Shown here piece after piece: positions 33,390 to 44,430 of a stretch of 64,000 nucleotides of DNA. Source of the DNA: Ooceraea biroi (taxonomy: Eukaryota; Arthropoda; Insecta; Hymenoptera; Formicidae); contig NC_039514.1 of the NCBI RefSeq assembly GCF_003672135.1, forward strand, positions 12,761,787-12,825,786, given 5' to 3'. Each line of letters begins with the position of its first letter. Position 1 is the stretch's first letter. Position numbers and translations under genes: made by a program. Below the pieces are notes generated by a model that saw only the letters and a list, made by a program, of their open reading frames with translations, was not told the origin of the DNA and did not search any database.

Positions 33390-35218
33390 TCCAGAAAGAA
33401 TCCTAAAGTCGACGAAATCGATGTTGCGTGTGTATATGCTATGGCTGTAGCAATCGTTTTAAACGATCAGATTTTCAGGTAGACTCGTGCGATCTTCTTT
33501 CTCTCGGTTATCCAATTTGAATCATTTTGAACAGTCATTTTAATATGGCCGTTGGCACTAGCGATGCTGCGCAGTGTTAATAATTTAGCCGCTTCAACGC
33601 AAATTAGAAAACTTTTATATAAATCTTACCATATCTATGTAAATTGTATTTCCTATTCACGGTCTCGCTGGAACCGTTCGTCAACGTTCTTAACTTATCT
33701 CGATTGACCTCGACTCGACACTTTGTTTGACAATAGAGTTGATCTTTCGCGCGGAGTATAAGGAACGGAAGGTGGGGGTTGCGAGTAGCCTATCTACTCT
33801 AATCGCGGACGATCGATAATTGCTTCGATAAATCCAATGAGGCGCGAACATTGCTAAGATATGACATCATGCCCATAGTAGGCAACAACATCGGGCAAAT
33901 AAATAATTACCTGCCAGAACATTCGATGTTATTGTTCCTGTCTTTTTACACTTTCCCCTTTTTCCTGTTATTATCGAATCAACCTCAGAGACCAATCGGA
34001 CTTTAAGAATACATAGCAATACAAATGTACTTGCAAACAAATTTCCGATATTAGATTCATTCTTAAGACGTACCGTGTTCATAATAAAATGTATAATATA
34101 TATATGTATGCAGATATAAACACATTGATATATATATATATATATATATCTTTATTTTAATATTATAATTTCACAATTCCTGTGTGATATCTTTAGTCAC
34201 TGATTTCCTTATATAACAATATATCATACAAGAATAAAGTTGATGATTAGATAACTGTATCATAACTCTATCCGACAACTGTATCATAAGTCAAGATTAT
34301 AAAAAATTCGAATTAGGTCTTTTATTTTCGCTCTCGCAAGTATGCAGGTACTTGAAAATTGTTAATCACGTCGTTACGACTGAGGTATCTCGCATTGTTG
34401 TTATAATAAACTGTTCGTGTTTTTAAAATAACATTATATTTTTGTAGGCGTTATGTCTCGGTAATCGTTAACAAAATATTTTCGTTGTACAGTTGTCCAT
34501 CTAAAGCTCTTTCATGAATTGTACTGTATAGTTCATTGGCAAAATTCCACTTATTGTACATGTAGCATGGATGGAACAACTGCTTAAAGTACAGCTTTAA
34601 GTGCTGCAGGCCTTAATAAAGAAATATACGAAGCTCAGCTTCTACGTGTAAATATGTATCCTTTTTTTTGTACTAAAAAAATCACTTTATGTGTGCGCAT
34701 GTAAAAGGTCGCGTAACTAAATGTATGTATAAATTTGTACAATTGTATATGCCAGCATAAATTCACATCGAAATTAATACTACGAGGAATGTATCGCAGA
34801 TGGAATATAATATATACATATTGAATTGGTGCAAAAATAATTGCGGTTTTCCTTATTCAACTTCGATCGGAAAAACCGCAATTATTTTTGCATCAACCTA
34901 ATATAGACACACACACATACATACATATGTAAGATATATAATCTGCATTACTAAAATATTTTTGTATCTCTGGATATATATCTCTTACGACGAATCTCTA
35001 CTAATTAATTAAACCCTAATATTTGAACTACACGTATGCGTCTCATAGAATTGGATCATAGAATTTGTTTGTGTTGGACAAATGTGATCATTTGTTCAGA
35101 TTTACGAGCTTTGGCACTTCTACTGATTCATACCCTGTACGAAGATTTCATCATGTTGTAATGGATCCATTTCTTTAAGTCGGTTGGAGCTGGTTTTGTA
35201 CAAATTACATCTATCAGT
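33390..35218. other. Intergenic region between the SNU13-like copy and the carrier gene
   Basis: AT-rich. The left part matches the 5' flank of SNU13 (duplicated upstream sequence to about 33540). A TA microsatellite is at 34129-34150. The carrier 3' untranslated region should occupy the right end. A small palindromic mariner miniature is described separately. Confidence 0.5.
34821..34901. mobile_element. 81 bp palindromic mariner miniature (MADE1-like)
   Basis: TA flanks both ends (34819-34820 and 34902-34903). The arms read TTGGTGCAAAAATAATTGCG and, from the other end, TTAGGTTGATGCAAAAATAA. They pair along almost the whole length with a ~15 nt loop. The ends match the terminal repeat type of Hsmar1-like mariners (TTAGGTTGGTGCAAAAGTAA), and the size matches the primate MADE1 miniature. 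Confidence 0.88.
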
Positions 35219-36786
35219 TTATGATGATGGTTTCACAGATTTTGGATAGAATCCGAAATTGGTTCTGAGCTGTTCCAGGAATACAAAGGTAAGGATGGTC
35301 TGCGGTGCTAACCGAATAAATGCAGGTACGTAGCCCTAAAATCACAGGCACTTCCTATTAGAATTTTACGTCCAAAAGTAGAAAAATTTGACATTCATAT
35401 GAAAAATTTTCTTTTATTATACTTACTTTAAAAAAAGCTAGTGGCCCGAGTTTGGCAGTATATAGGAAGATCTCCATCAGACTCTACACAGAAAATCGTA
35501 GAATCAGGAAAGCTTCGCGTACATCTTATAAAATGTATAAATTTAAATAAAGGATATGCAATTGTGCTTACTTTAAATTCTCCAGGCTTCGCATTCATCG
35601 CCCTCGTCTTCAGAACATCCAAAGGCTGTGTAAGTGTTGTCGCGATAGCGCCCTATTAACATAAAAAACATCAAGAGATTATATCTCATTAAGATGAGCG
35701 GAATTTTCTCTTTAGAATACTTGTGGACACTCACAGCCGATATGCTGGATAAAACGTGCGTCGAAGGATTATCCTGAAAGTAGCCAGACTCTAATAACAT
35801 CATTTTGATCTGGTCATAAAAACTCAACTGACCGATAGTCATCAACACCGCTCTTAAGGTCGCGGTAGAACATCCACTGAACAACCGACGTACTCCCTCT
35901 TTCTGGATCACACGCAACAGTCCATCCAAGGCGTGCTTATAGCTGTGCAATAAAGGACATATAAGTAGTATTAGATTGGCATATATCTGAGAGATATTAA
36001 CCGATGCAAAAGTGTCGGAACCTACTTCCTTCTCAGTTCCGGTGCCAACTTGATATCGTTCTGCATGCGCACATTAATTACGTCGGCAGGAGTGCCGAAT
36101 ACGCCGCCCGTGGCACCAGACACACCAGCTAACAGTAATTTTTGGTAAAAGGGTAACGAATGTCCAGATGACTCGAACGTTTGCTTGCCAACCTGATACA
36201 TTGAATAAAATATGTAACGTCTGCGCATAATAAAAAAGAAATAACATCTACATGTACAGATGAAGCACGTAAACGTCGTGTCAAACCTCATATGCTCCAA
36301 ATCTTATTGTAGAGTATGTAAGTTGGCGAAGCAGGGAAGCACTGAGTCCATTATATAGAGCTAATATTCCTTGTTTCTTAATAATTGCAACTGTCGAGCG
36401 TGTTATTGATATTTTGCCTTCTTGTTGTGTTTGGAGGTGAACCTAGGAAAGGTTTGATCCATCAGTCTTAATTTATTAAATATACGTTTAATCCTTCTAC
36501 AATAACGTCTACATTCTATATGCCAATTTGAAAGTTTTGAAAGATTTAAAAGTTCAATAGTCATTCAAAATAAGTACTTGTAATAATCACAGTTATAAAA
36601 TATTCATATTGATTGACATAAACCTAATATTCATTGTACTATTTTCCTGAACAGTAGAAAAATATCTAACTAAAAAAAAATATGTATAGACCTTTAACAA
36701 ATCTAGAGGATGAGTTACACACGCAGCAGCTGCAGAAGAAACACCACCAAAGTACCAACGCGATAATTTCTTGCTTTTGTCAGCCA
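35219..36786 (-). CDS. Mitochondrial dicarboxylate carrier (SLC25A10 type)
   Basis: This inner-membrane carrier exchanges malate or succinate for phosphate, sulfate or thiosulfate. Seven coding exons, frames agreeing: 36692-36786, 36287-36442, 36026-36192, 35735-35942, 35572-35652, 35427-35483, 35219-35335; ATG 36784-36786, stop 35219-35221. All three mitochondrial-carrier repeats are visible. The signatures are THPLDLLK, FGTPADVINVRMQND and TQPLDVLKTRAMN; the second repeat's TPAD form in place of PLD is typical of dicarboxylate carriers. Other family blocks are SRWYFGGVSSAAAACV, LALYNGLSASLLRQLTYSTI, RRLFSGCSTATLRAVL, TAKLGPLAFFKGYVPAFIRL and TILTFVFLEQLR. A non-coding exon precedes the ATG exon, whose 5' part starts near 36855 after a tttttgcag acceptor. 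Confidence 0.95.
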
Positions 36787-36855
36787 TTGTGATTATTATC
36801 TTTTCCACTGTTAGCTTTAGTATTAAGCAAAAGTTAGGAACATATCTGTGGCACT

Positions 36856-37878
36856 GCAAAAACAGGAAAAATTGATTGAGATATGTACATGGATCTCATT
36901 AAAATGTATAATTATTGCAGCTTACCTCTTCTCCAGTTATATCCAATTATATCAATAAAACATGATGTTTATATATGTTCTGTTCATTATGTAAGAATAG
37001 CAGCTTCAATATTGGCATCAAAAATAATTCATCATAGGAAAACAAGGCTGAAAGATTGCAATATCACAATATATGTACAAAATATAAGATATATATCACA
37101 TATGTTACATATATTTTACATATATGTTTCATGTATCCAAATTAATTGAATACATTAATTAATTGAATTAATTTTTGAATTGAATAAATTAGAAATTGAT
37201 TGAATGCAAAGAAATGTTTTAATGACATATATTATTCAGTAAATTAGCATTAAATAATCGCAAAAATTGTGCAAAACTCGCTATCGTGATATGCAATATT
37301 TATATTTTTACGTAAAATTTCTTCTATTAAATCGAAAATTCTGACCAAACCGATTACACACGAGTGGTGCTAAAATTAAATTCAACACGATACGGCGGCC
37401 TTGTGGAAACGGTATAATGATTTTCGGAGTAGATGCAAACCAAACGTGACTATACAAGCACCAGTTTTCGCAGGTATACGGCTTGAACAAGCAAAGCTGA
37501 CTCTCAGCTGATCGTAAAATACCGTAAATATATTCCGTAAACGAGTTCTCGAGAGAAAAAGAAAGATTATATGCTTAGGCGCGCTGGTCGGAAGAAGATG
37601 AAACAGCACAAAGTCGGTCTACTTGCGCCTGCAATTAGCCATTATATGTTAATTAATGACAGTCGAGCCTTGAACGCGCCATCGATGGTACTTTAAATTA
37701 GACTCGCGTCATCGATCATCAAATGAATTAACAACGAGAAACGCACTGAAAACAATTTGACAAATTCTCAGTCCTCTAGTCGGTTGTGCAGAATGAATCT
37801 GACGATCAACAGAGCTCAGGGAAATTTCGAAAGGAAAGCGAGCGGAACTGAGGAAGTTGAGTCGTGAAGGATACTCAC
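36856..37878. other. First intron (5' UTR) of the carrier gene
   Basis: AT-rich sequence between the acceptor near 36856 and the donor GTGAGT near 37873-37878 on the minus strand. No other gene is seen. Confidence 0.5.
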
Positions 37879-38176
37879 ATGGTGATGTTCAGCGCGACGC
37901 GATCTCGGCGACGCTCCACTCCGGACAGCAGCTGGATTGCGACTGATGCAACCGACGGCCGACGCGAGTAGGCTGGGGCTGTGCCTATCACTGGAGAAGC
38001 GACGTCGGACGACGTGGGGCGGTGCGGCGCGGACGCGGGCGCATCAGCTGATGAACACGTGTAAGGCTATCACTCTCGCCATCCGTGGCTGAGGAAACCG
38101 TGTCGTGGTATTGGTATCGCGGCCCAATAGGGACAGGCGTTCCGCCTGTTAAGGAAGTGGAGTGGTACATGCCTGT
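37879..38176 (-). promoter_or_regulatory. GC-rich non-coding first exon and promoter of the carrier gene
   Basis: On the minus strand a GC- and CpG-rich stretch ends in accat followed by GTGAGTATCC, a strong donor, and can splice to the acceptor before 36855. It carries no long frame in the right phase, so I read it as 5' UTR plus promoter. GC-rich sequence of similar character resumes at 41412 on the other side of the large transposon, suggesting one promoter region split by the insertion. No core promoter motif was confirmed. Confidence 0.55.
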
Positions 38177-38185
38177 CATCCCGTC
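38177..38185. repeat. 9-bp target-site duplication, left copy
   Basis: CATCCCGTC here is repeated exactly at 41403-41411 on the far side of the 3.2 kb element. Confidence 0.9.
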
Positions 38186-41100
38186 ACGTGTGTGAAGTTA
38201 GCCCCGCACTTTTTGAATTTCATCTTTTTCTTGACCGTGCTGAATTGTGCTACGTTTGTGCCATATTCTGCCGCAACCGCAGTTCAATATCTCAAACCGT
38301 TTTCGAAAAACAAATAAAAAACGAAAAACTTGGTAGCCCCGCACATTTTGAATTTCATCTTTTTCTTGATTGTGCTGAATTGTGCTACGTTTGTGCCATA
38401 TTCTGCCGCAACCGCAGTTCAATATCTCAAACCGTTTTCGAAAAACAAATAAAAAACGAAAAATTTGGTAGCCCCGCACTTTTCGAATTTCATCTTTTTC
38501 TTGACTGTGCTGAATTGTGCTACGTTTGTGCCATATTCTGCCGCAACCGCAGTTCAATATCTCAAACCGTTTTCGAAAAACAAATAAAAAACGAAAAATT
38601 TGGTAGCCCCGCACTTTTCGAATTTCATCTTTTTCTTGATTGTGTGAATTGTGCTACGTTTGTGCCATATTCTGCCGCAACCGCAGTTCAATATCTCAAA
38701 CCGTTTTCGAAAAACAAATAAAAAACGAAAAATTTGGTAGCCCCGCACTTTTCGAATTTCATCTTTTTCTTGATTGTGCTGAATTGTGCTACGTTTGTGC
38801 CATATTCTGCCGCAACCGCAGTTCAATATCTCAAACCGTTTTCGAAAAACAAATAAAAAACGAAAAATTTGGTAGCCCCGCACTTTTCGAATTTCATCTT
38901 TTTCTTGATTGTGCTGAATTGTGCTACGTTTGTGCCATATTCTGCCGCAACCGCAGTTCAATATCTCAAACCGTTTTCGAAAAACAAATAAAAAACGAAA
39001 AATTTGGTAGCCCCGCACTTTTCGAATTTCATCTTTTTCTTGATTGTGTGAATTGTGCTACGTTTGTGCCATATTCTGCCGCAACCGCAGTTCAATATCT
39101 CAAACCGTTTTCGAAAAACAAATAAAAAACGAAAAATTTGGTAGCCCCGCACTTTTTGAATTTTATCTTTTTCTTGATTGTGCTGAATTGTGCTACGTTT
39201 GTGCCATATTCTGCCGCAACCGCAGTTCAATATCTCAAACCGTTTTCGAAAAACAAATAAAAAACGAAAAATTTGGTAGCCCCGCACTTTTTGAATTTCA
39301 TCTTTTTCTTGACTGTGCTGAATTGTGCTACGTTTGTGCCATATTCTGCCGCAACCGCAGTTCAATATCTCAAACCGTTTTCGAAAAACAAATAAAAAAC
39401 GAAAAATTTGGTAGCCCCGCACTTTTTGAATTTCATCTTTTTCTTGATTGTGTGAATTGTGCTACGTTTGTGCCATATTCTGCCGCAACCGCAGTTCAAT
39501 ATCTCAAACCGTTTTCGAAAAACAAATAAAAAACGAAAAATTTGGTAGCCCCGCACTTTTCGAATTTCATCTTTTTCTTGATTGTGCTGAATTGTGCTAC
39601 GTTTGTGCCATATTCTGCCGCAACCGCAGTTCAATATCTCAAACCGTTTTCGAAAAACAAATAAAAAACGAAAAATTTGGTAGCCCCGCACTTTTCGAAT
39701 TTCATCTTTTTCTTGATTGTGTGAATTGTGCTACGTTTGTGCCATATTCTGCCGCAACCGCAGTTCAATATCTCAAACCGTTTTCGAAAAACAAATAAAA
39801 AACGAAAAATTTGGTAGCCCCGCACTTTTCGAATTTCATCTTTTTCTTGATTGTGCTGAATTGTGCTACGTTTGTGCCATATTCTGCCGCAACCGCAGTT
39901 CAATATCTCAAACCGTTTTCGAAAAACAAATAAAAAACGAAAAATTTGGTAGCCCCGCACTTTTCGAATTTCATCTTTTTCTTGATTGTGTGAATTGTGC
40001 TACGTTTGTGCCATATTCTGCCGCAACCGCAGTTCAATATCTCAAACCGTTTTCGAAAAACAAATAAAAAACGAAAAATTTGGTAGCCCCGCACTTTTTG
40101 AATTTTATCTTTTTCTTGATTGTGCTGAATTGTGCTACGTTTGTGCCATATTCTGCCGCAATCGCAGTTCAATATCTCAAACCGTTTTCGAAAAACAAAT
40201 AAAAAACGAAAAATTTGGTAGCTCCGCACTTTTCGAATTTTGCTGACTTTTTTTATCAATCTCTTTCCATTTTACCTACTACTTTCGATAGTCGTTCATT
40301 TTTCTTGACTAGCATAATTCAGCACAATTTACTAAATTCGATTATGTACCATGGTTTGGACGGTATGGAGTTTTGCATTTTTCTATTCCTAAACCCTAAG
40401 TTCCTATCAGCGACTGCTTTGCAAAATTCAGTAATCTGACGAAATTGTGTCATTAGAAAAAGTTGTTGTGCTCGTCGATCGCAATCTGGTACAACCGAAA
40501 AAAATTCGAAAATGTCAAATTTTTATTTCGCCCTCACCATTTTTTGGATAACTTTGACTAATCTTCACGATAATTCACGCTTCTTATGCATGTGTTTCGT
40601 AGATTTTGAGTAGCACAATCCAGCACAACTCGCAGAATTCGATTATCGTTCGCCGTTCGTAAGTTATAAGAGTTTGAAATTTTCTATTCCTAAAAAACCG
40701 TTACACTTCAGTCCTAACTTTCTCTGTACTGCGATATCTAGCGGTCTGAGGAAATTTTGTCACTTGAAAAAGTTGTTGTGCTACTCTAGCACAATCCGGC
40801 ACAAGTGGAAAAAAAACGAAAGTGTCAAATTTTTTATTCACCCCCACCTCTTTTTCATTAATAATTATCGACTCTCAAATTAATTTCCGATTTTTATGCA
40901 TGTCTCTCGTAGGGAATGAGTAGTACAACTCAGCACAACTCGCAGAAATTATATATTTGCCTTGCAATGTGACTTTATATGTTTTTTAATCAATCTTTAT
41001 GAATTTTTTTTATCGAAACGGAATGAAATATTCAAATTTTTCCAACGGCACAACACGGCACAAGTCAACGCCAATTTGGAAAAAAAATTTGAGCTTAATC

Positions 41101-41402
41101 GCGAAAAAGTGCGGGGCTACCAAATTTTTCATTTTATTTTTTTTCGAAAACGGTTTGAGATATTGAACTGCGGTTTGCGGCACAATACAGCACAAACGGA
41201 GCACAATGCAGCACAATTAATGAAAATTCAAAATTCGAAAAGTGCGGGGCTACCAAATTTTTCGTTTTTTATTTGTTTTTTCGAAAACGGCTTGAGATAT
41301 TGAACTGCGGTTTGCGGCAGAATATGGCACAAACGTAGCACAATTCAGCGCAATCAAGAAAAAGATGAAATTCAAAAAGTGCGGGGCTAACTTCACACAC
41401 GT
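38186..41402. mobile_element. Foldback-type (MULE-like) element with repeat-built arms
   Basis: The ends ACGTGTGTGAAGTTAGCCCC and its complement begin an inverted repeat perfect for about 49 bp, continuing with small differences into units of the internal array. A 9-bp duplication flanks the element. The left arm is ~2.05 kb of ~15 units; the right arm is only ~300 bp with about two inverted units (41100-41402). The centre (40240-41095) has no recognisable transposase, only diverged pieces resembling the units ('cagcacaactcgcagaa'). Drosophila FB elements also have arms made of tandem repeats and 9-bp duplications and are grouped with Mutator-like elements; assignment here is by analogy. Confidence 0.85.
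38200..40235. repeat. Array of ~15 tandem units of 134/135 bp
   Basis: Each unit begins at gtagccccgcac and includes 'tctgccgcaaccgcagttca' and 'aaccgttttcgaaaaacaaa'. Most are 135 bp. A variant lacking one C (gattgtgtgaattg) is 134 bp and occurs at about 38640, 39044, 39448, 39717 and 39986, spaced by 404, 404, 269 and 269 bp. Because 135 is a multiple of three, long reading frames run through the array on both strands; they are artefacts. Confidence 0.95.
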
Positions 41403-41411
41403 CATCCCGTC

Positions 41412-42995
41412 GGTCTTTTATCGCCCTCCGGCGCTCCCACTTATGTCGCCGACGCGGCTGGTGCCGGTTTGCACGGTGACTTTGATCGGAATTAGCGGGA
41501 ATTGGCGAGTCGCGACCACGAGACGCTCCTATTCCCCAAAATAGGCGAAGATTCGAGGCGGCGAGTTAGCCAAGGTCGACCAGCTCGTAGCTTGAAATAA
41601 CGACGCGATCCGCCGATTAAGTGATCGCGACTGGAATTTCTGGATGCATCCCGTTGATGTAACGGAGAGTACCGCTTGTAACGTTGCTGAACAAGTTTCC
41701 AACGAGTTTGTGTATTCGGTTAATCGTTCGCTCGCAGTCGAACGAGAATGGTAACCTCCGTTGCGATAAATGATGCATCCATTCGAAATCGGGGCGTCCA
41801 GAAAACAATTCGCCATTTTTCAAGATTGGCGCCTACGGAATGGCAACCAATGGGGTTAACTAACCTCTGCATGGCGGGTTGTCATTCTGCAGGCTTGCGG
41901 TTTGAACGAGGTATAGGTTGCTATGTAGGACACGTACATTTATCCGGGAATAATTATATAATAGTTTACGTTCACGCGTAAATAATTTAAATTATGTGAA
42001 CTATGTATATCATGTCATCTTTGTCATCAATGAGTAGTAGATGGAATGTAGCTTTTGTTAAATAATTCCTTTATATTTCGCATTTTATAGTTTGAACATA
42101 ATCAATTCAAAGTTATAATCAAACAAATTTTAACACTCAACGATGCTACGAAATATTAACAGAATTCAATGAACTAAATTTCATACGGGTGAAAGAGAAA
42201 AATAAATATTATGTACATATTGCAATAATGAGGTAAGCAATACTATCCTTTGCCATTTAAAAGCTTATAGGTAATAAATAATAAATATCTATATTAAATT
42301 CTGTGACATTATTTTACACACATGTATTTTTTACATATAATTTGAATTATTCAAATGAAACGCTTTAAAACGAAGTTAAATGCTTTGAATGCTACAAATG
42401 CTTCAAACACTTTAGTTAGTTCAGTTCCTAAAATGTCCGCTATGAGCCTCTACTGTTTCTAATCAAAAGATGAGAGCGTAGTATAACTCAATATTGAATC
42501 AAACATAATTTTGTCTTCAAGTGGTATAACTCAAAATAGGATTGAATAAAAAATTTAATTTTAATTACTTAAATATCCTAATAGCGGATTAAATAAATTT
42601 CTTCGCAAGATTACACTACTGAAGGAGTGAATAAACTTATGAATACCATACTTGTGCGCAACAGCTGATACACTATAAGGTAAATAAAAGGCATAAATAC
42701 AATTTTGCTGTAATAAATTCATGACATTATATAATATTATAATAATAGAGCAAACGATATTTATAACACATCATTAAATAATAACTGTAATCTTTTCAAT
42801 TTTGAATGCTTTAAGAATCGCGCATTTTATAGGTTACAAAACAAGATCACAAAAGTTTTTACATTTGAAATATAGTAGTCTGTTGTTCGTAATGTATTGT
42901 TATATCTTAAACTAATCACATAAGCATCACCTTTTAATAATAAAATTTTTATATAGTAATTATAATATAAATAATCAACAAACAAACTTGTTAAT
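41412..42995. other. Intergenic region upstream of ELP6
   Basis: GC-rich at 41412-41620 and then AT-rich. No gene can be supported. Short opposing ORFs near 41530-41820 have no recognisable domain. Confidence 0.5.
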
Positions 42996-43115
42996 GGGTA
43001 TGGTCAAAGTCACACTTCGAAGCGCTTCTAAACACTTTCTATTCTTCTCATTTGACAGAAGGAAAAGGATAGAAAGTGTCTAGAAGCGCTTCGAAGCGTG
43101 ACTTTGACCATACCC
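42996..43115. mobile_element. 120 bp MITE with AAT duplication
   Basis: The arms GGGTATGGTCAAAGTCACAC and their complement at the right are inverted over ~45 bp, with AAT directly repeated outside both ends (42993-42995 and 43116-43118). It lies ~135 bp upstream of the ELP6 start codon. Confidence 0.85.
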
Positions 43116-43251
43116 AATATAAACTCCAATATCAAAATAAAGTAACTTGTTTAGTTTAGGAAAGATAACAGTAACAGTAATAATAAGAGTTTTTGTGAGA
43201 CAATAATATAACAAAATATCGTTTTCAGTATTTTCAGTTTTTCAATTTATC

Positions 43252-44067
43252 ATGGCTGGTTCAATGATGGAAGTGTGCAAAATCCTTGGAATCGACAGGG
43301 TAGACATGAGTGATAGAAAGATTGTCATCGAGGAGCAACATGGTAGTAATGCGAACTTCCTGGTGCAGTCTGTCTTATCAAATGCGTTGAAAAAAAAGGA
43401 GTCTGTTTGTCTTGTTCTCTGTCACAACACTATCGGCCATTATCACAATATTGGCGTACGATTTGGCTACGATCTTCTAAAGCTAATTGAGATGGGCCAG
43501 GTTAGAGTCGTCGATCTTATGAAGATAGTGCTCAATGATATTGACAATACGTGCAATAACGTTCCCACAAAAGGCATGATAATTCCAAATGTCACTTGCA
43601 CGACGTATCCAGAAATTGCGGAGAGGCTTGCAGTGCAGATCAAAGAGAAGTGCGATGATGCAGAAAGGCGTAACAGCCCTATTATTCTCATTATCGAAGA
43701 TATAAATCATCTTCTTGATCTCGGTCTCAGTGTGCGCGATACTATATTCTTCGTGAGATGTGTAGAGACATATATAAACATGCGTCCCAAATCGCTACTT
43801 TGTATCCTCGCGCACACATACGGAAAGAAGAATTCTGAGTGTTCAGATACGGACATGATTGTTAACGCGTTAAAATATGAGTCGGACCTATGCGTTACGA
43901 CCGAGCCACTGAAAACGGGTCACTCCAATGACGCATCCGGTAAACTGATTGTCCACTGGACAGTAAACGCCGTCAGAGCGATGTACAATTGGCCGGAGAG
44001 AATGACATATCTGTTTAAATTGCTAGATTGGCAAGTGAAGATTTCTACGCCCAGCGCAATGTCGTAA
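43252..44067 (+). CDS. Elp6: Elongator complex protein 6
   Basis: ELP6 forms the RecA-like Elp4-5-6 ring of Elongator, which modifies wobble uridines of tRNA. It is a single uninterrupted frame of 271 codons from MAGSMMEVCKILGI to TPSAMS. The fold order agrees with ELP6: an N-terminal strand-loop with FLVQSVLSNALKKKESVCLV, then CHNTIGHYHNIGVRFGYDLL, a central VRVVDLMKIVL, the acidic strand ILIIEDINHLLDLGL (Walker-B position), CVETYINMRPKSLLCILAHT, and the late block TEPLKTGHSNDASGKLIVHW. No Walker A loop is evident, as usual for ELP6. The gene is intronless here, unlike its neighbours. ATG 43252 is the first Met and is preceded by an in-frame AT-rich leader without another ATG. Confidence 0.9.
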   Translation: MAGSMMEVCKILGIDRVDMSDRKIVIEEQHGSNANFLVQSVLSNALKKKESVCLVLCHNTIGHYHNIGVRFGYDLLKLIEMGQVRVVDLMKIVLNDIDNTCNNVPTKGMIIPNVTCTTYPEIAERLAVQIKEKCDDAERRNSPIILIIEDINHLLDLGLSVRDTIFFVRCVETYINMRPKSLLCILAHTYGKKNSECSDTDMIVNALKYESDLCVTTEPLKTGHSNDASGKLIVHWTVNAVRAMYNWPERMTYLFKLLDWQVKISTPSAMS

Positions 44068-44430
44068 GGTGGTTTAATATTTGTTTTTTCTATGTGAATT
44101 TTTATATAACGTTTATACATATATAAAAAAATACAAAATTATATATGCCAGCTGTATTTCATATTGCAATTAATTAAGCATTGAGAACATATTGTTGTTC
44201 CTTTTCTTCTTCTACGTTAATTTATAACGCACATTTTACTTTCCGATTTTGTTCGCGAAAAAATAAATGATTACTGTTGTTATATTATGAAAAACATGAG
44301 ACGTTACTTATGCGATTAACTTTAGGCACATTTCACGTCGCTATATTCAGTTTTTATCATTGCGATTTATTACGCGTGTACCGCTAACGTATGCTTGCTT
44401 GTCAAAGAATATTCTTCGCTTATCGTATAA

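Noticed and set aside
35427..35483. Suspected frameshift in a small exon of the dicarboxylate carrier
   Set aside because: Careful re-reading gives 19 in-frame codons ending TAKLGPLAFFK, so the gene is intact.
37988..38179. 63-codon minus-strand ORF in the carrier first exon
   Set aside because: It stops before the splice donor and looks like an incidental frame in GC-rich 5' untranslated sequence.
38188..40259. Long ORFs on both strands through the 134/135-bp array (up to 177 codons)
   Set aside because: They exist because the unit length is divisible by three. The frames are mirrored on both strands and break wherever the 134-bp variant occurs.
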